Positions 43,164-52,461 are shown, counted from the first letter of the stretch. The stretch is DNA of 64,000 nucleotides from Companilactobacillus kimchii DSM 13961 = JCM 10707 (GCF_001435445.1 NZ_AZDH01000009.1:1-64000); one strand, 5' to 3'. Translations and numbers: made by a program. The notes: generated by a model not told the origin, from the sequence alone.

Positions 43164-43224
43164 ACTATAAAGATTAAAACATTGGTTATTCCACATGGGA
43201 AAACCAAATAATAGAACCACAACC

Positions 43225-43263
43225 AAAAACCGAGGCAAACCAATAAGATACCTCGGTTTTTTA
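43225..43263 (+). terminator. Terminator after nagA and its repeat
   Basis: AAAAACCGAGG and CCTCGGTTTT arms with a T-run. Confidence 0.85.
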
Positions 43264-43309
43264 GTCCCTTGCATGGCTGTTGTATACTCTACATATCGGG
43301 AGGATTACT

Positions 43310-44053
43310 ATGAATAAAAAAATTGTTGCTCATAGAGGAATACCAACGTTAGCACCTGAGAATACTATGGCCTCATTCAATGAGGTGGTAAATCATGATG
43401 TTAAATGGATTGAGACTGATTTAAGCATCACTAAAGATGAAAAAATCTTTGTCATCCATGATGACAAATTGAACAGAACGACAAATCAATCTGGTTCAAT
43501 TGAAACTATTGATAGTGAAACAGTGGCTAATGCCGATGCTGGATATTGGTTTGCTGAGAAATTTCGCGGTGAAAAGATACCAACTTTGGACCAATTAATT
43601 GATTTCCTTAATATCCATAAAATTAACGCCAATATCGAGTTAAAGGGTGTTGTAGGGGACAACGCCAACTATTTGGCTGATAAGTTAGTTGAAAAGTTTG
43701 TTGAGTCATTGGATCGATTGGATGAGCATGTTGAATTAATTATTTCTAGTTTTAATCCAATTATGTTGGAAAAGATGTATAAGTTAAGACCAGATTTAAA
43801 ATATGCTGTCTTATTCAGTCGAGCAACACTTGGTGATGATTGGAATTTGGTTATGCAAGCTTGTCACGCCAAGATCGTTCATCCAGATGGTTCTTCACTA
43901 ACTGAAGCTAAAGTTAAACAAATGAAGGATTATGGTTACGAAATTAACGCTTGGACAATCGATGATATTAATCGTGCGCAAACACTACTCAAGTGGGGTG
44001 TTGATGGAATAATTACTAATATTGCAGATAGAATGAGCTTTTTAGAAGAATAA
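43310..44053 (+). CDS. Glycerophosphodiester phosphodiesterase
   Basis: The 247-residue TIM-barrel GDPD releases glycerol-3-phosphate from glycerophosphodiesters. Motifs: VAHRGIPTLAPENT at the N-terminus (His and Glu ligands), ETDLSITKDEKIFVIHDDKLNRTTN and NIELKG. No signal peptide, so it acts in the cytosol. ATG 43310 has GGGAGG about 7 nt upstream. Confidence 0.93.
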   Translation: MNKKIVAHRGIPTLAPENTMASFNEVVNHDVKWIETDLSITKDEKIFVIHDDKLNRTTNQSGSIETIDSETVANADAGYWFAEKFRGEKIPTLDQLIDFLNIHKINANIELKGVVGDNANYLADKLVEKFVESLDRLDEHVELIISSFNPIMLEKMYKLRPDLKYAVLFSRATLGDDWNLVMQACHAKIVHPDGSSLTEAKVKQMKDYGYEINAWTIDDINRAQTLLKWGVDGIITNIADRMSFLEE

Positions 44054-44060
44054 TATAAAA

Positions 44061-44106
44061 ATAGTCTCGTAGAAGTTAGTGCTTTTAACTTCTACGAGAC
44101 CTTTTT
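44061..44106 (+). terminator. Strong terminator after the GDPD gene
   Basis: GTCTCGTAGAAGTTA and its exact complement with a T-run. Confidence 0.92.
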
Positions 44107-44480
44107 GTCTAGACTAAATTGTTGTTTCGGAGGATTCATCATGATAAATGACAATTCTGCAGTTCTCAGAAGGGTAAAGAACTTGCTTAAAACACGTGGT
44201 TTATTACATATCATTTTCGGATATTACAAAATCTCTTACATGTTTGATTTTGTGTCATCTCCATTTCAACCCATTTTTTGTTACTATCCCATTCGATTAC
44301 ATTTACCTTGACTACGATATTTTTAAATCGGTGATGTTTTGGTAAGTGTAAGCTCACATTGTGAGGCTTCGAGAAATATAAATACCATTTCTTCATTTGT
44401 ATTTCTCTTACTGTTAAGTATAAACAGAATGCAAGCTAAGCCAAGATAAGTAATGTATTTCATACCCTTCGTATAATCCT
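44107..44480. other. Region with only doubtful small ORFs
   Basis: A plus-strand ORF from 44141 (GGAGG, then ATG; starts MINDNSAVLRRVKNLLKTRG) and a minus-strand ORF 44323-44463 (starts MKYITYLGLACILF, directly behind the WxL-like gene) overlap each other. A third minus ORF at 44211-44396 in another frame reads like ordinary protein (WYLYFSKPHNVSLHL). The minus-strand pair may be the broken start and middle of one secreted protein. None is assigned. Confidence 0.35.
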
Positions 44481-46430
44481 CTAAGTTACACTATCTTCGA
44501 ATTGCCAAGTGAGTTTTGAAGAGTAATTTCCGGGGATAGGATTACTATTGTTTATGTGTAAAAGTGGTCCTTGATCCTTATGCCACTTGATGGAATTGAA
44601 TATTTGTCCGTATGTTGTTTCATTAATAAGAGTTTTATTAGTTAGTGACGTAAAAGAATCACCATCGTAATAACGTAAATCAGCGGGTAATTTAATCGAT
44701 TTGTTATCCTTATTTTCGAAGTCACTTTCTTGTTTCAAAAAGAGCTTTAAAGGACGACGTTTCCGACGTTGATCGTCTATTGAAATTACCTCATTTGGAT
44801 CGTTATTGGCGGAGATACGATACTTTAAATTATTGTGATTGAAAAGAGTGATTGGTTCAAAATGTAAGTCTTTGATGGATGCTGTTAATTGATTATTAAT
44901 GTAGTTAATATTTAGTCTATTGCCTTGACTAGTATATTCATCAGAATCTGGATCTAATCCATGAAAGTCAATTTGAGAATCAAAGGATTCACGGTCATTG
45001 ATATTTTTAACAGTGGTAGCAATGAAAAGGGTCTTCTCTTGATGCATATCTAGATTATTTAGATTGATTCTTAGTATCTGATTTTTTTCGTTAGTACTTA
45101 AAGAATAGTCAGAATTATCTATCTCAGTACTACCGATTTTAATACTTTCGATTTGGGTGTCCAAATGTAGTGGCAGAGTTACGTAAGAGTCGTGAACATC
45201 ACGTTGGCTGTTATTATATAAATCAATAGAGTAATTTATCCAGTCACCATTAGTTACATCATTTAACTGATTTTCAGTATTACTCGTATCGAATGTTCCG
45301 TTAGTTATGGTTGCTGAAATCTCAACTTTAGGATCGTTTGGTGGCAGGACGTTTAAAGTAGCCGGTCCAATAAGGACACTATTGTTACCTTTTGCTTGTT
45401 TAACGACAATTTCAGCGTAATACTTACTGTTATCATCTTCAAGGCGGAGCTTTTGAGTCTCGTAAAAGGCATCATTAGAAGCAAGATTTGTTTCTGATTT
45501 AACTAATTTCATGTGTTGTGAATCAACTTGTTTATACCAATTAATAGTGATATCACCGGATTCGTCATCACGTGTATCATTATTTAATCCTTGGATTTCA
45601 AAACGAGCTTTTTTTCCTTCATGGGCGGTACGATCTACTAATCCGTTTCCAATAGTGATTTCTTTGGAATCAGAGACGACAGTATCATCCTTGTTGCTAA
45701 TAGTTCCAGTCACTTTAACGATGCCTGATTTACCTTTGGTGTTAGCAAAAATACGTCCATCCTCATTAATAGTTGCTAAATCTGGTTTATCAACAGACCA
45801 TTTTGTCGATTCAGTGGCGTTAAAAGGCGTGGGACTTGAGTAGGCAAAGGTTGTGCCACGGGTAATATTGCTATCGATATTAAATAGATAATCTGCCCTG
45901 GTATGAACTTTGACTTCTTTAGCAGATACGGGCTCACGTTCAACATCAACAGTGGCTACTTTGGAATAAAAGATGCTTCCAGTATAGACATGGGAAAGAA
46001 CATAGGAAGTACGTAGCTGATAATATGTTTTTCCTATCGTGGTAGGAATAAAGTCAAGTGAAGAATTACCGTTTGTTTTTTTATTAACATCGGTCCAGGT
46101 TATACCATCAGTTGATTGCCACCAATGATATTGTGGTACTAAGAAAAAGTTAGACAAAGGAGTTCGCTCAACGTTAGTTTCGATATGGAGTTTCTCGCCC
46201 AATATAATGTAGTAATGTTCTTTAGGCTGTTCGGTATAGCCACTGGTTGTAATTGGACCAATATCCCAAAATCTTTTGGCGTCAGGACTAGGTTTAAATT
46301 TGTATGGAGGGTTTGATTCTTCAGTTTCGGCTATTATAGTTTGCTCATTTGTAATTAGGAAAAAAGCGGTTGTGAAAATTATAATGAAACTGATTAACAA
46401 TTTGATTTTCAAGTTCGTATATAGTATCAC
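44481..46430 (-). CDS. WxL-like secreted surface protein with Big2 domain, paralogue 1
   Basis: The 649-residue protein has an N-terminal signal helix (KIKLLISFIIIFTTAFFLI), an Ig-like/immunoglobulin-fold N-terminal region with YHWWQSTDGITWTDV, a Big2-type domain (SAKEVKVHT...KWSVDKPDLATINEDGRI, about 160-250), two further repeats and a C-terminal domain ending YSSKLTWQFEDS. The end resembles the WxL wall-binding domain (D.R..... and a final LTW.L/F), but the first W of WxL is replaced (RPLKLFLKQ). Probably binds the cell wall and contacts surroundings. Start: GTG 46430 behind AAGGAG. Paralogue of the next gene. Confidence 0.75.
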   Translation of the reverse strand: MILYTNLKIKLLISFIIIFTTAFFLITNEQTIIAETEESNPPYKFKPSPDAKRFWDIGPITTSGYTEQPKEHYYIILGEKLHIETNVERTPLSNFFLVPQYHWWQSTDGITWTDVNKKTNGNSSLDFIPTTIGKTYYQLRTSYVLSHVYTGSIFYSKVATVDVEREPVSAKEVKVHTRADYLFNIDSNITRGTTFAYSSPTPFNATESTKWSVDKPDLATINEDGRIFANTKGKSGIVKVTGTISNKDDTVVSDSKEITIGNGLVDRTAHEGKKARFEIQGLNNDTRDDESGDITINWYKQVDSQHMKLVKSETNLASNDAFYETQKLRLEDDNSKYYAEIVVKQAKGNNSVLIGPATLNVLPPNDPKVEISATITNGTFDTSNTENQLNDVTNGDWINYSIDLYNNSQRDVHDSYVTLPLHLDTQIESIKIGSTEIDNSDYSLSTNEKNQILRINLNNLDMHQEKTLFIATTVKNINDRESFDSQIDFHGLDPDSDEYTSQGNRLNINYINNQLTASIKDLHFEPITLFNHNNLKYRISANNDPNEVISIDDQRRKRRPLKLFLKQESDFENKDNKSIKLPADLRYYDGDSFTSLTNKTLINETTYGQIFNSIKWHKDQGPLLHINNSNPIPGNYSSKLTWQFEDSVT

Positions 46431-46560
46431 AATTTTTCTCCTTAATATTTTTAGACCACAACTCATTGTATATAATGTTTGATTTTTAATAAAGACATTT
46501 TTGCATATTTTGCAAGTTTTTAGCACTAAAAAATGATTAAATATTTTTATATTTTAGTAT

Positions 46561-46593
46561 AAAAAAACACGGAGTAATTTCCGTGTTTTTTTT
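46561..46593 (-). terminator. Terminator after WxL-like paralogue 2
   Basis: AAACACGG(A)...TCCGTGTTT with a seven-base T-run on the minus strand. Confidence 0.88.
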
Positions 46594-46605
46594 ATTATTT
46601 AATAT

Positions 46606-48561
46606 TTACAAACTGTTTTGGAAGTACCACGTTAATGTAGTACTGTATTTGCCTGCTTTTAGATGATCATCATTTACATGTAATAAGAGGCCATCGTCTT
46701 TATTCCAACCGATTGAGGATAATTCTTGACCGACATCTGATTGCGATATTTGAACTTTATTATTCAAAACTTCAGTGTAATTGCCGTTGTCGTAGTATCT
46801 TAAACTGACCGGTAGTACTTCAGAATTATCATCGGTGAATTCATTTATCTGCGATACGAAAACTTTTAGTCCACCCTTATCACGTCTTTGGTCGCTAATA
46901 TCAATGATATTGTTAGGGGAGTTCATTGTACTAGGGCGATGTTGCAGAGTACCTTTGCTAAAAGCTTTAATAGTGCCAAAGTCGATATCTTTAATATTGG
47001 CATCTAGACTGTTAGTAGTATAGCTGATAGTTTCAACGGCACCTTCTTTACGATAAATATTGTCATCATTATTGGTTCCATAAATGTAAGGAATGTAGGA
47101 GCGTGCCTCTTTTTGAGTGGCATTTTTAACCGTCGTATCGACATCAATAGTTGCGACTTCTTGTATATTTAAGGTGCCCAATTCAATTACAAGATCATCG
47201 GTATCATCTTCATCATTATGAATAATTGAAAATTTGTCATCGTCTAATTTTTGATCATTTACTTTAATACTATTGACCGTCGTACCTGTGTGCATCGGAA
47301 TTACGTAGAAGCCGTTTTTCAAGAGACCGTCGTTACTATTATTTTTGAGGGTATCGTGGTAGACAACGTTATCACCATTTACTACATCGTAAAGGCTATG
47401 ATCGTCATTATCTTCGGTGGTAAAAGTTTGATTGGTAAGTTGATTAGTGATTTCAATATTGGGGTCTCCGGAAGGAATAACCGTCAATTTAGCTTTGTTG
47501 GTAGTGATTGTTTTAGTAATTAAGTTAACTTTTAAAGTTATAACAGCTTGATAAAAGGAATCGTTATCAGCATAAGTTGTATCGGGGGTAGTATAGCTAG
47601 TTCCACCATTAGATTCAACCTTTGTCCTTTGCCCAGTATTTGGATCATAACGATACCAGTCGATCATTACAGACCCGTTATTTTCTTCATCTTCTCCGTC
47701 ACCGCCAGTATTACCCTTCAGAGTGAAAGTAGCTGTTTCGCCGGATTTGACAGTTCTATCTTCTAGACCGCCACCGATTTCAACAGGGGCAGAGCCTTGA
47801 ATTTTAGTTCCATCAGGATTAGTCATTGTAGCGATAACGTGAACCGTACCCGTTTTATCTTGATTGTTAGCTGTAACGAGACCTTCATTATCAACAGTGG
47901 CTAAAGACTCATCGTCAACAGACCAATCAACTGTACCAGTGGCGTTAGCCGGAGTCGCTGTAGCCTGGGCATAGGTTGTGTTAGAAAGATTGTCGCTAGT
48001 ATTATAAAGGTAGTCATCGTCAACGGAAACGTCCAATTTAGTTGCATTGACTGGTTCAGGTAGAGCATGAATAGCTCCAACCTTAGAGTAAAGATGCTTT
48101 TTATTAAGACCTAAAAAGGCGTATTGAGTATCTAACTGGTACCAGGTAGTGCCAGTCTCTTTTGGTGTAACTACCAAATTTTTCTTTTGACCACCATTAG
48201 ATTTACTGATTTTTGACCAAGTTTTACCGTCAGTTGACTCCCACCATTGATAACTTGAAGAATCAAAAATTCCGGTTAGTAATGTCCAAACAGAACGGCC
48301 AGTATTGGTTTTAATGGTCACTGAATTATTGACAGTAGTATAGTAGTTTTCTTTCGGCTGCAAAGAGTAACCACTAGTTAACCAGATTCCAATGAATTTA
48401 GTGGGATCTTTAGTAGGAGTATATTTAGGAGTCACAACTGTTTCTTCTTCAGCCTGACTTAGATGTTCCGTCGTGATAATTGTTAAGCTGATCATAAAAA
48501 TAGGCATGATAAAAATAAGAAATCTTTTTATATTTTTGTTGATATGTCTATTAAATTTCAC
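46606..48561 (-). CDS. WxL-like secreted surface protein with Big2 domain, paralogue 2
   Basis: The 651-residue paralogue of the preceding protein is built alike: signal peptide (FLIFIMPIFMISLTI, cleavage near SQAEE), YQWWESTDGKTWSKI, a Big2 domain (NATKLDVSV...VDWSVDDESLATVDNEGLV), an acidic second domain (GGDGEDEENNGS) and a C-terminal domain with ISDQRRDKGGLKVFVSQ and a final YSTTLTWYFQN. Again the WxL tryptophan is absent (GLKV). The two genes are tandem but separated by a terminator, so they may be expressed separately. Adhesion or polymer binding is inferred. Confidence 0.77.
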   Translation of the reverse strand: MKFNRHINKNIKRFLIFIMPIFMISLTIITTEHLSQAEEETVVTPKYTPTKDPTKFIGIWLTSGYSLQPKENYYTTVNNSVTIKTNTGRSVWTLLTGIFDSSSYQWWESTDGKTWSKISKSNGGQKKNLVVTPKETGTTWYQLDTQYAFLGLNKKHLYSKVGAIHALPEPVNATKLDVSVDDDYLYNTSDNLSNTTYAQATATPANATGTVDWSVDDESLATVDNEGLVTANNQDKTGTVHVIATMTNPDGTKIQGSAPVEIGGGLEDRTVKSGETATFTLKGNTGGDGEDEENNGSVMIDWYRYDPNTGQRTKVESNGGTSYTTPDTTYADNDSFYQAVITLKVNLITKTITTNKAKLTVIPSGDPNIEITNQLTNQTFTTEDNDDHSLYDVVNGDNVVYHDTLKNNSNDGLLKNGFYVIPMHTGTTVNSIKVNDQKLDDDKFSIIHNDEDDTDDLVIELGTLNIQEVATIDVDTTVKNATQKEARSYIPYIYGTNNDDNIYRKEGAVETISYTTNSLDANIKDIDFGTIKAFSKGTLQHRPSTMNSPNNIIDISDQRRDKGGLKVFVSQINEFTDDNSEVLPVSLRYYDNGNYTEVLNNKVQISQSDVGQELSSIGWNKDDGLLLHVNDDHLKAGKYSTTLTWYFQNSL

Positions 48562-48672
48562 GAAATCACCTCCAATATACTACTATCTGAAATAATTATA
48601 TTAAAAAGGTTATTGGAAAATAATTCGATCTGCACAAAATATTCTTTACTAATTTGATATGTAATTTAACAT

Positions 48673-48702
48673 AAAAAAATAAACCCCTGAGGGTTTATTT
48701 TA
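48673..48702 (-). terminator. Terminator overlapping the zinc-ribbon gene stop
   Basis: AAATAAACCC-CTGA-GGGTTTATTT, with a T-run on the minus strand; the stem includes the stop codon. Confidence 0.85.
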
Positions 48703-50002
48703 TTCTGGGACGTAATGAATATGACATCAACAGAGAAACAATTGAAGTAACTAAGATCACATAGAAACTAGTCCCAAATGACCCATTAGTTGTCACGGCC
48801 ACTTGTCCAGTAATAGCAGTTGAATTTACTAAGCCAGCATAAAGTGCTCCGTAAAGTGCTGCGTATAAGATAGTAGGTAGAACTGTAAAAATTCTAACCA
48901 ATCTGATTGTGCCACGTTTTCTGAAGTTAGCGGCAATTAAAGTAATGATTGGTGATAGGAAACAAATAATACGGATAGCCGAAAATCCATTAGTGATCCA
49001 AATCGATTGAGCACCAATATTAGCTGTGTAATTAGCAGCTGTAGAAATAGTACTCGATAAGGAGACTCCGTTTAAGAATGGCCCACCAATAGATGCAATG
49101 AAACCAATGATGGAAGAAACAATAATTATTTTCTGAGTAGTTGTCTTCTTATTGGAATGAAGTCTTTCAGTCGCAACATCTCTCTTATTGTGAGCAGGTT
49201 TTTGGTAATGTTCCTCAGTGTAATTGTCGTCAGGACTATCTGAATCTTTTTTCTTTAAGGAAGTTTCACGCTTTAAAGCTTTATTAGCGCCAGTTTCATT
49301 ACCATGACGTAATTGAGACAATAAGAACCAAGCAATAAGGACAATAGCTAAGGCAATAAATCCGTAGTTACGTTTGAATACTAGTAAGATCGCTACAATA
49401 ATAACGGCAATGATACTTACAAAAGCATTATTCTTGGCAAATTTTATCATATTGTGGATAAAACCATCATTAGGATCTTCTTGTTCAGCAGCCTGTTTAG
49501 CTCTAGCCGCACGTAATTCACTTTCAGTAGGTTTGAAAGGATCACTTAATGGTTCCTTAATTGGATCTTCAAAGGTATTAGCTTTGTATGGCTTTTGAGA
49601 AATAGGATTAAAATCATTCTTGTTATAAACTTGTGTCCGATCATCTAAAGGTTCAGCGGCATTCGCTTTCTTAAAAGATGAACGATCAGCTTGCTTAAAA
49701 GTTTTCATTTCTGGTTCTGAATGGGAAGGTTTTTGTTTATGAGGTTCAACTTCAGGTTCAGATTTGGTATTGCTGTATTCGCGTTGTTGAGCAGGAGCTT
49801 GTTGTAAAACAGGCTTCTCCTCAATTTTCTTAGTTGAAGGATCTTCTTGATTTAATTCTTTTTCAATTTCAGATAAAGAACGAATTGAGTCGTCGTCTTT
49901 ATTCTCTGTTGTTTCAGTATTTTTCTTTTTTAGGGCCCAACCACAGTTATCGCAAAATTTTTGATCTGGATCAACTTTGTGGCCACAATTTGGACAAAAC
50001 AT
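48695..50002 (-). CDS. Zinc-ribbon membrane protein
   Basis: The 435-residue protein opens with a zinc ribbon, FCPNCGHKVDPDQKFCDNCG, followed by about 150 residues of low-complexity, Lys/Glu/Pro/Gln-rich linker. A hydrophobic pair (about 185-228) comes next, then a second charged linker and four C-terminal helices. The family is not known to me; such zinc_ribbon_2 proteins are common in lactobacilli and may sense envelope stress. ATG 50002 lies 10 nt after GGAGG; an ATG nine bases earlier abuts the RBS. Confidence 0.78.
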   Translation of the reverse strand: MFCPNCGHKVDPDQKFCDNCGWALKKKNTETTENKDDDSIRSLSEIEKELNQEDPSTKKIEEKPVLQQAPAQQREYSNTKSEPEVEPHKQKPSHSEPEMKTFKQADRSSFKKANAAEPLDDRTQVYNKNDFNPISQKPYKANTFEDPIKEPLSDPFKPTESELRAARAKQAAEQEDPNDGFIHNMIKFAKNNAFVSIIAVIIVAILLVFKRNYGFIALAIVLIAWFLLSQLRHGNETGANKALKRETSLKKKDSDSPDDNYTEEHYQKPAHNKRDVATERLHSNKKTTTQKIIIVSSIIGFIASIGGPFLNGVSLSSTISTAANYTANIGAQSIWITNGFSAIRIICFLSPIITLIAANFRKRGTIRLVRIFTVLPTILYAALYGALYAGLVNSTAITGQVAVTTNGSFGTSFYVILVTSIVSLLMSYSLRPRIK

Positions 50003-50011
50003 TATTTGCAT

Positions 50012-50317
50012 TCCTCCATTATGTTGACAAAATAAGTATACAAGACACTGTTATGTATATGAAGACATTTGATAAAAGTTCACAAAAAGGTCACATGTTG
50101 TATATATACATCCGAAACCTAATTATACAAAATATTGTTAAAGTTTGCTTAAAAATATCTTATCACTAATATTATATTTGTTTTTATATCAGTCGGTAAA
50201 TCTTGAAAGTGGAGCATTATGCTGTGATTCTACATATTGAAGTGCATCTTAAGCTGTTTAATTTGTGTACCCAAAAACATATGTCACAATATATTTGTAT
50301 AAGACAGGAGTAATTCG
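50012..50317. other. Intergenic region, nothing recognised
   Basis: About 300 bp of AT-rich sequence between the zinc-ribbon gene and the antitoxin gene. It should hold both promoters. No ORF or repeat was identified. Confidence 0.4.
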
Positions 50318-50581
50318 ATGAAAAAAATATTAAGTGCAGAACAAGCTAAAAAAGATTTTTATAAAATAATGGAATCGGTTAATAATAATTCAACCGTGAT
50401 TGAAATAAATGGAGGAAAAGAAGAGAATAGTGCAGTTTTGATTAGTGCTAAATATTATCATGCTATTCAGGAGACATTATATCTTATTAATGATGGTACC
50501 TGGGATAAGATACGTGAAATTGAAAAAGATGATTCTGAATTTATTGATATCACGGATGGCATAGATTGGGATGAAATCTAG
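50318..50581 (+). CDS. YefM/Phd-like type II antitoxin, apparently orphan
   Basis: The 87-residue protein has the Phd/YefM fold start (KILSAEQAKKDFYKIMESVNNNSTVIEING, a DNA-binding half with strand-helix-strand) and AVLISAKYYHAIQETLYL. The acidic C-terminus (DDSEFIDITDGIDWDEI) is the usual toxin-binding tail. ACAGGAG precedes the ATG. No RelE/YoeB-type toxin gene follows; instead a large structured element begins at the stop codon. It may be a toxin-less remnant or an anti-addiction protein. Confidence 0.82.
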   Translation: MKKILSAEQAKKDFYKIMESVNNNSTVIEINGGKEENSAVLISAKYYHAIQETLYLINDGTWDKIREIEKDDSEFIDITDGIDWDEI

Positions 50582-50807
50582 TGGGAAATTCATAATGTGA
50601 ATTTCAAGGAACGTATGTGTTCTACGAACACATGCATAATACTCTCTAAGTGACTTGTCACTAAGAGTGCATAAAAAAACCTCATACAAGCACTTGTATG
50701 AGGAAAACGACGTTTTGGTTTTGTATCAGTCAAATAAAGATAGATTATGCGCGGGAAGTCTGTAGGATTTGTAGTCAGGTAAATCAGTGAGGTTACGTCT
50801 TCCCACT
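50580..50807. repeat. 228-bp multi-hairpin element bounded by AGTGGGAA/TTCCCACT
   Basis: The ends (50580-50587 and 50800-50807) are perfect inverted repeats. Inside are, in order, GAAATTCA/TGAATTTC, ATGTGTTC/GAACACAT, a GTGAC/GTCAC hairpin extended by ACTCT/AGAGT, CCTCATACAAG/CTTGTATGAGG (a terminator-like stem with A-run before it) and GGGAAG/CTTCCC. The first arm overlaps the end of the antitoxin gene. The plan (outer arms enclosing several hairpins) recalls the 140-bp element at 3241, but the sequences differ. Confidence 0.65.
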
Positions 50808-50876
50808 AATAATTATAACGAAAGCAAAATACTTCTTGCCAATCTAGTTTGATATAAAACAATATTAGATTAATTT

Positions 50877-51629
50877 TTACTCAGTATAAATTCGTTTGAG
50901 TTCTGCCAATTTAGTTTGGTCAACACCTAAAGCTTTATCCAAATAATTCTCGAAACTACCATAATAGTGTTCAATGGCTTCGAAAACTGAGGTGATACTT
51001 TCTAGATCACCTTTAGTCATATTCATCTTGTTGATATCTTGATTACCATTTTCATCATTCAAAGTGGCCTCAATTTCGTCACTATCTTGATACATTAGAT
51101 TAGTTAGTAGGTAATCTTTAGTAATTATTTCGTCATCAACGCCTAAAGCTTTCAGAATTAAAAGGGCACCAATACCAGTTCTATCTTTACCAGCAGCACA
51201 GTGGAAAAGCAATGATTGATGATCTTGATTGTTATTGAGCAGGCGGTCGAAAAGAAATCTGTAAGCCTCTTGACCGTGTTTGTCCAGAACGACACTTTGA
51301 TAAATCAATCCCAAGTAAGAATAATCACCGTGATTGATAGCTCCAGCTAGCTTATCTCCATTACCAGTCAAAGGGTAGACGGGGTCAGAATAGATGCGAT
51401 AGAAATTGGAAGTAACATCAGACCAGGTTTGTTGTTCCTGATTGGATCTAAAGTCGATAACATATTTTAAACCATATTTTTTAAGGTAGTTTAAAGAATT
51501 AGTTGTTAAATTACTTATATCCCCTGAACGAAGAAGCTTATTATATTTAATTGTCGTACCATCCTTAGTGGGATATCCACCAAGTTCACGTAAATTTATG
51601 GCACCTTCAAGATTTAAGATACGTTTCAT
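50877..51629 (-). CDS. Tyrosine-protein phosphatase (LipA/PtpB type)
   Basis: The 250-residue phosphatase has N-terminal INLRELGGYPTKDG and LLRSGDISNLT, general acid region YVIDFRS and the P-loop HCAAGKDRTG (CX5R, Cys about 144). This is the Listeria LipA-like family that dephosphorylates phosphotyrosine and phosphoinositides. No export signal is seen, so it probably acts inside the cell. AGGGGAGGA precedes the ATG. Confidence 0.92.
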   Translation of the reverse strand: MKRILNLEGAINLRELGGYPTKDGTTIKYNKLLRSGDISNLTTNSLNYLKKYGLKYVIDFRSNQEQQTWSDVTSNFYRIYSDPVYPLTGNGDKLAGAINHGDYSYLGLIYQSVVLDKHGQEAYRFLFDRLLNNNQDHQSLLFHCAAGKDRTGIGALLILKALGVDDEIITKDYLLTNLMYQDSDEIEATLNDENGNQDINKMNMTKGDLESITSVFEAIEHYYGSFENYLDKALGVDQTKLAELKRIYTE

Positions 51630-51696
51630 TTTTATCCTCCCCTGTCTTGTTGCGTATTTTGGGTCATTAGAAGTAAAATAATATTTAAGGTGACTT

Positions 51697-52461
51697 ATGG
51701 TGAAAAATAAACTTTCAATTATTATGACGGCTTATAACGTAGCTAGCTATATTTCTAGCTCGATTGAATCGGTAATCGCTCAGACTAATCATAATTTTGA
51801 CTTAATCATTGTGGACGATTGCTCTACAGATCAAACTCAGAAGATAATTCGTTCCTATGCAAAAAAGTATGATTGGATCTCTGTTGTTTGCCACAAACAA
51901 AATGCAGGTGTTTCGGCTGCCCGCAATACTGGATTAGCCAGTGCCGATGGTAACTTGGTAACGTTCATTGATGGAGATGATTGGGTTGAACCTGATTATG
52001 TAGAACACTTTCTATCCAAATTTGAAGATTACGATGTAGATATGGTTACTTGTGGGTTCTTTAATGAAGGCGAAAATGGCAAAGTAAAAAATAAAGTTTC
52101 AAGTCGACAAACCTCAATCGTTGGTCGAGATGAAGCAATCAAGCAAATAATCAGAATGACAGGTACCGTGATGGGTTACACCTGGAACAAAGCCTACATT
52201 CGTTCGATTATTACTGATAATAATTTAAGATTCCAAACAGACTTAGATTTAATGGAAGATCAAGTTTTTAACGTTGAATATGCGACTGTCGCACGTCAAT
52301 TTTATTTAGATAATCTTCCTTTATATCATTACATTTCTAGAAAAGACAGTATAACCAAACGTTTTGCCATGGAAAATGTGCGTGACGTTGGAGTCGCTAG
52401 AATGAAAGTTTACAAAGCAATTCGAGACAGCACTCGAAAAGAAAAAGATCAAATGGAGTAG
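51697..52461 (+). CDS. Glycosyltransferase family 2
   Basis: The 254-residue GT-A enzyme has SIIMTAYNVASYISSSIESV at the start, the nucleotide-sugar region IIVDDCSTDQT, NAGVSAARNTGL and the metal-binding FIDGDDW (about 88-94). It lacks membrane helices. It is short and ends in a charged tail, as in EpsJ-like transferases of surface polysaccharides. The acceptor is unknown, and no capsule genes lie nearby. Confidence 0.88.
   Translation: MVKNKLSIIMTAYNVASYISSSIESVIAQTNHNFDLIIVDDCSTDQTQKIIRSYAKKYDWISVVCHKQNAGVSAARNTGLASADGNLVTFIDGDDWVEPDYVEHFLSKFEDYDVDMVTCGFFNEGENGKVKNKVSSRQTSIVGRDEAIKQIIRMTGTVMGYTWNKAYIRSIITDNNLRFQTDLDLMEDQVFNVEYATVARQFYLDNLPLYHYISRKDSITKRFAMENVRDVGVARMKVYKAIRDSTRKEKDQME

Noticed and set aside
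42965-43243. Minus-strand ORF across the nagA end and repeat copy 3
   Set aside because: Overlaps the well-supported nagA gene and the repeat; it shares its GQFLPVCYS segment with the other repeat ORF only through the repeat.
44141-44311. Plus-strand ORF starting MINDNSAVLRRVKNLL with a GGAGG box
   Set aside because: RBS is good but the peptide has no recognised family, stops after 56 residues and overlaps protein-like minus-strand sequence; kept only as part of a doubtful region.
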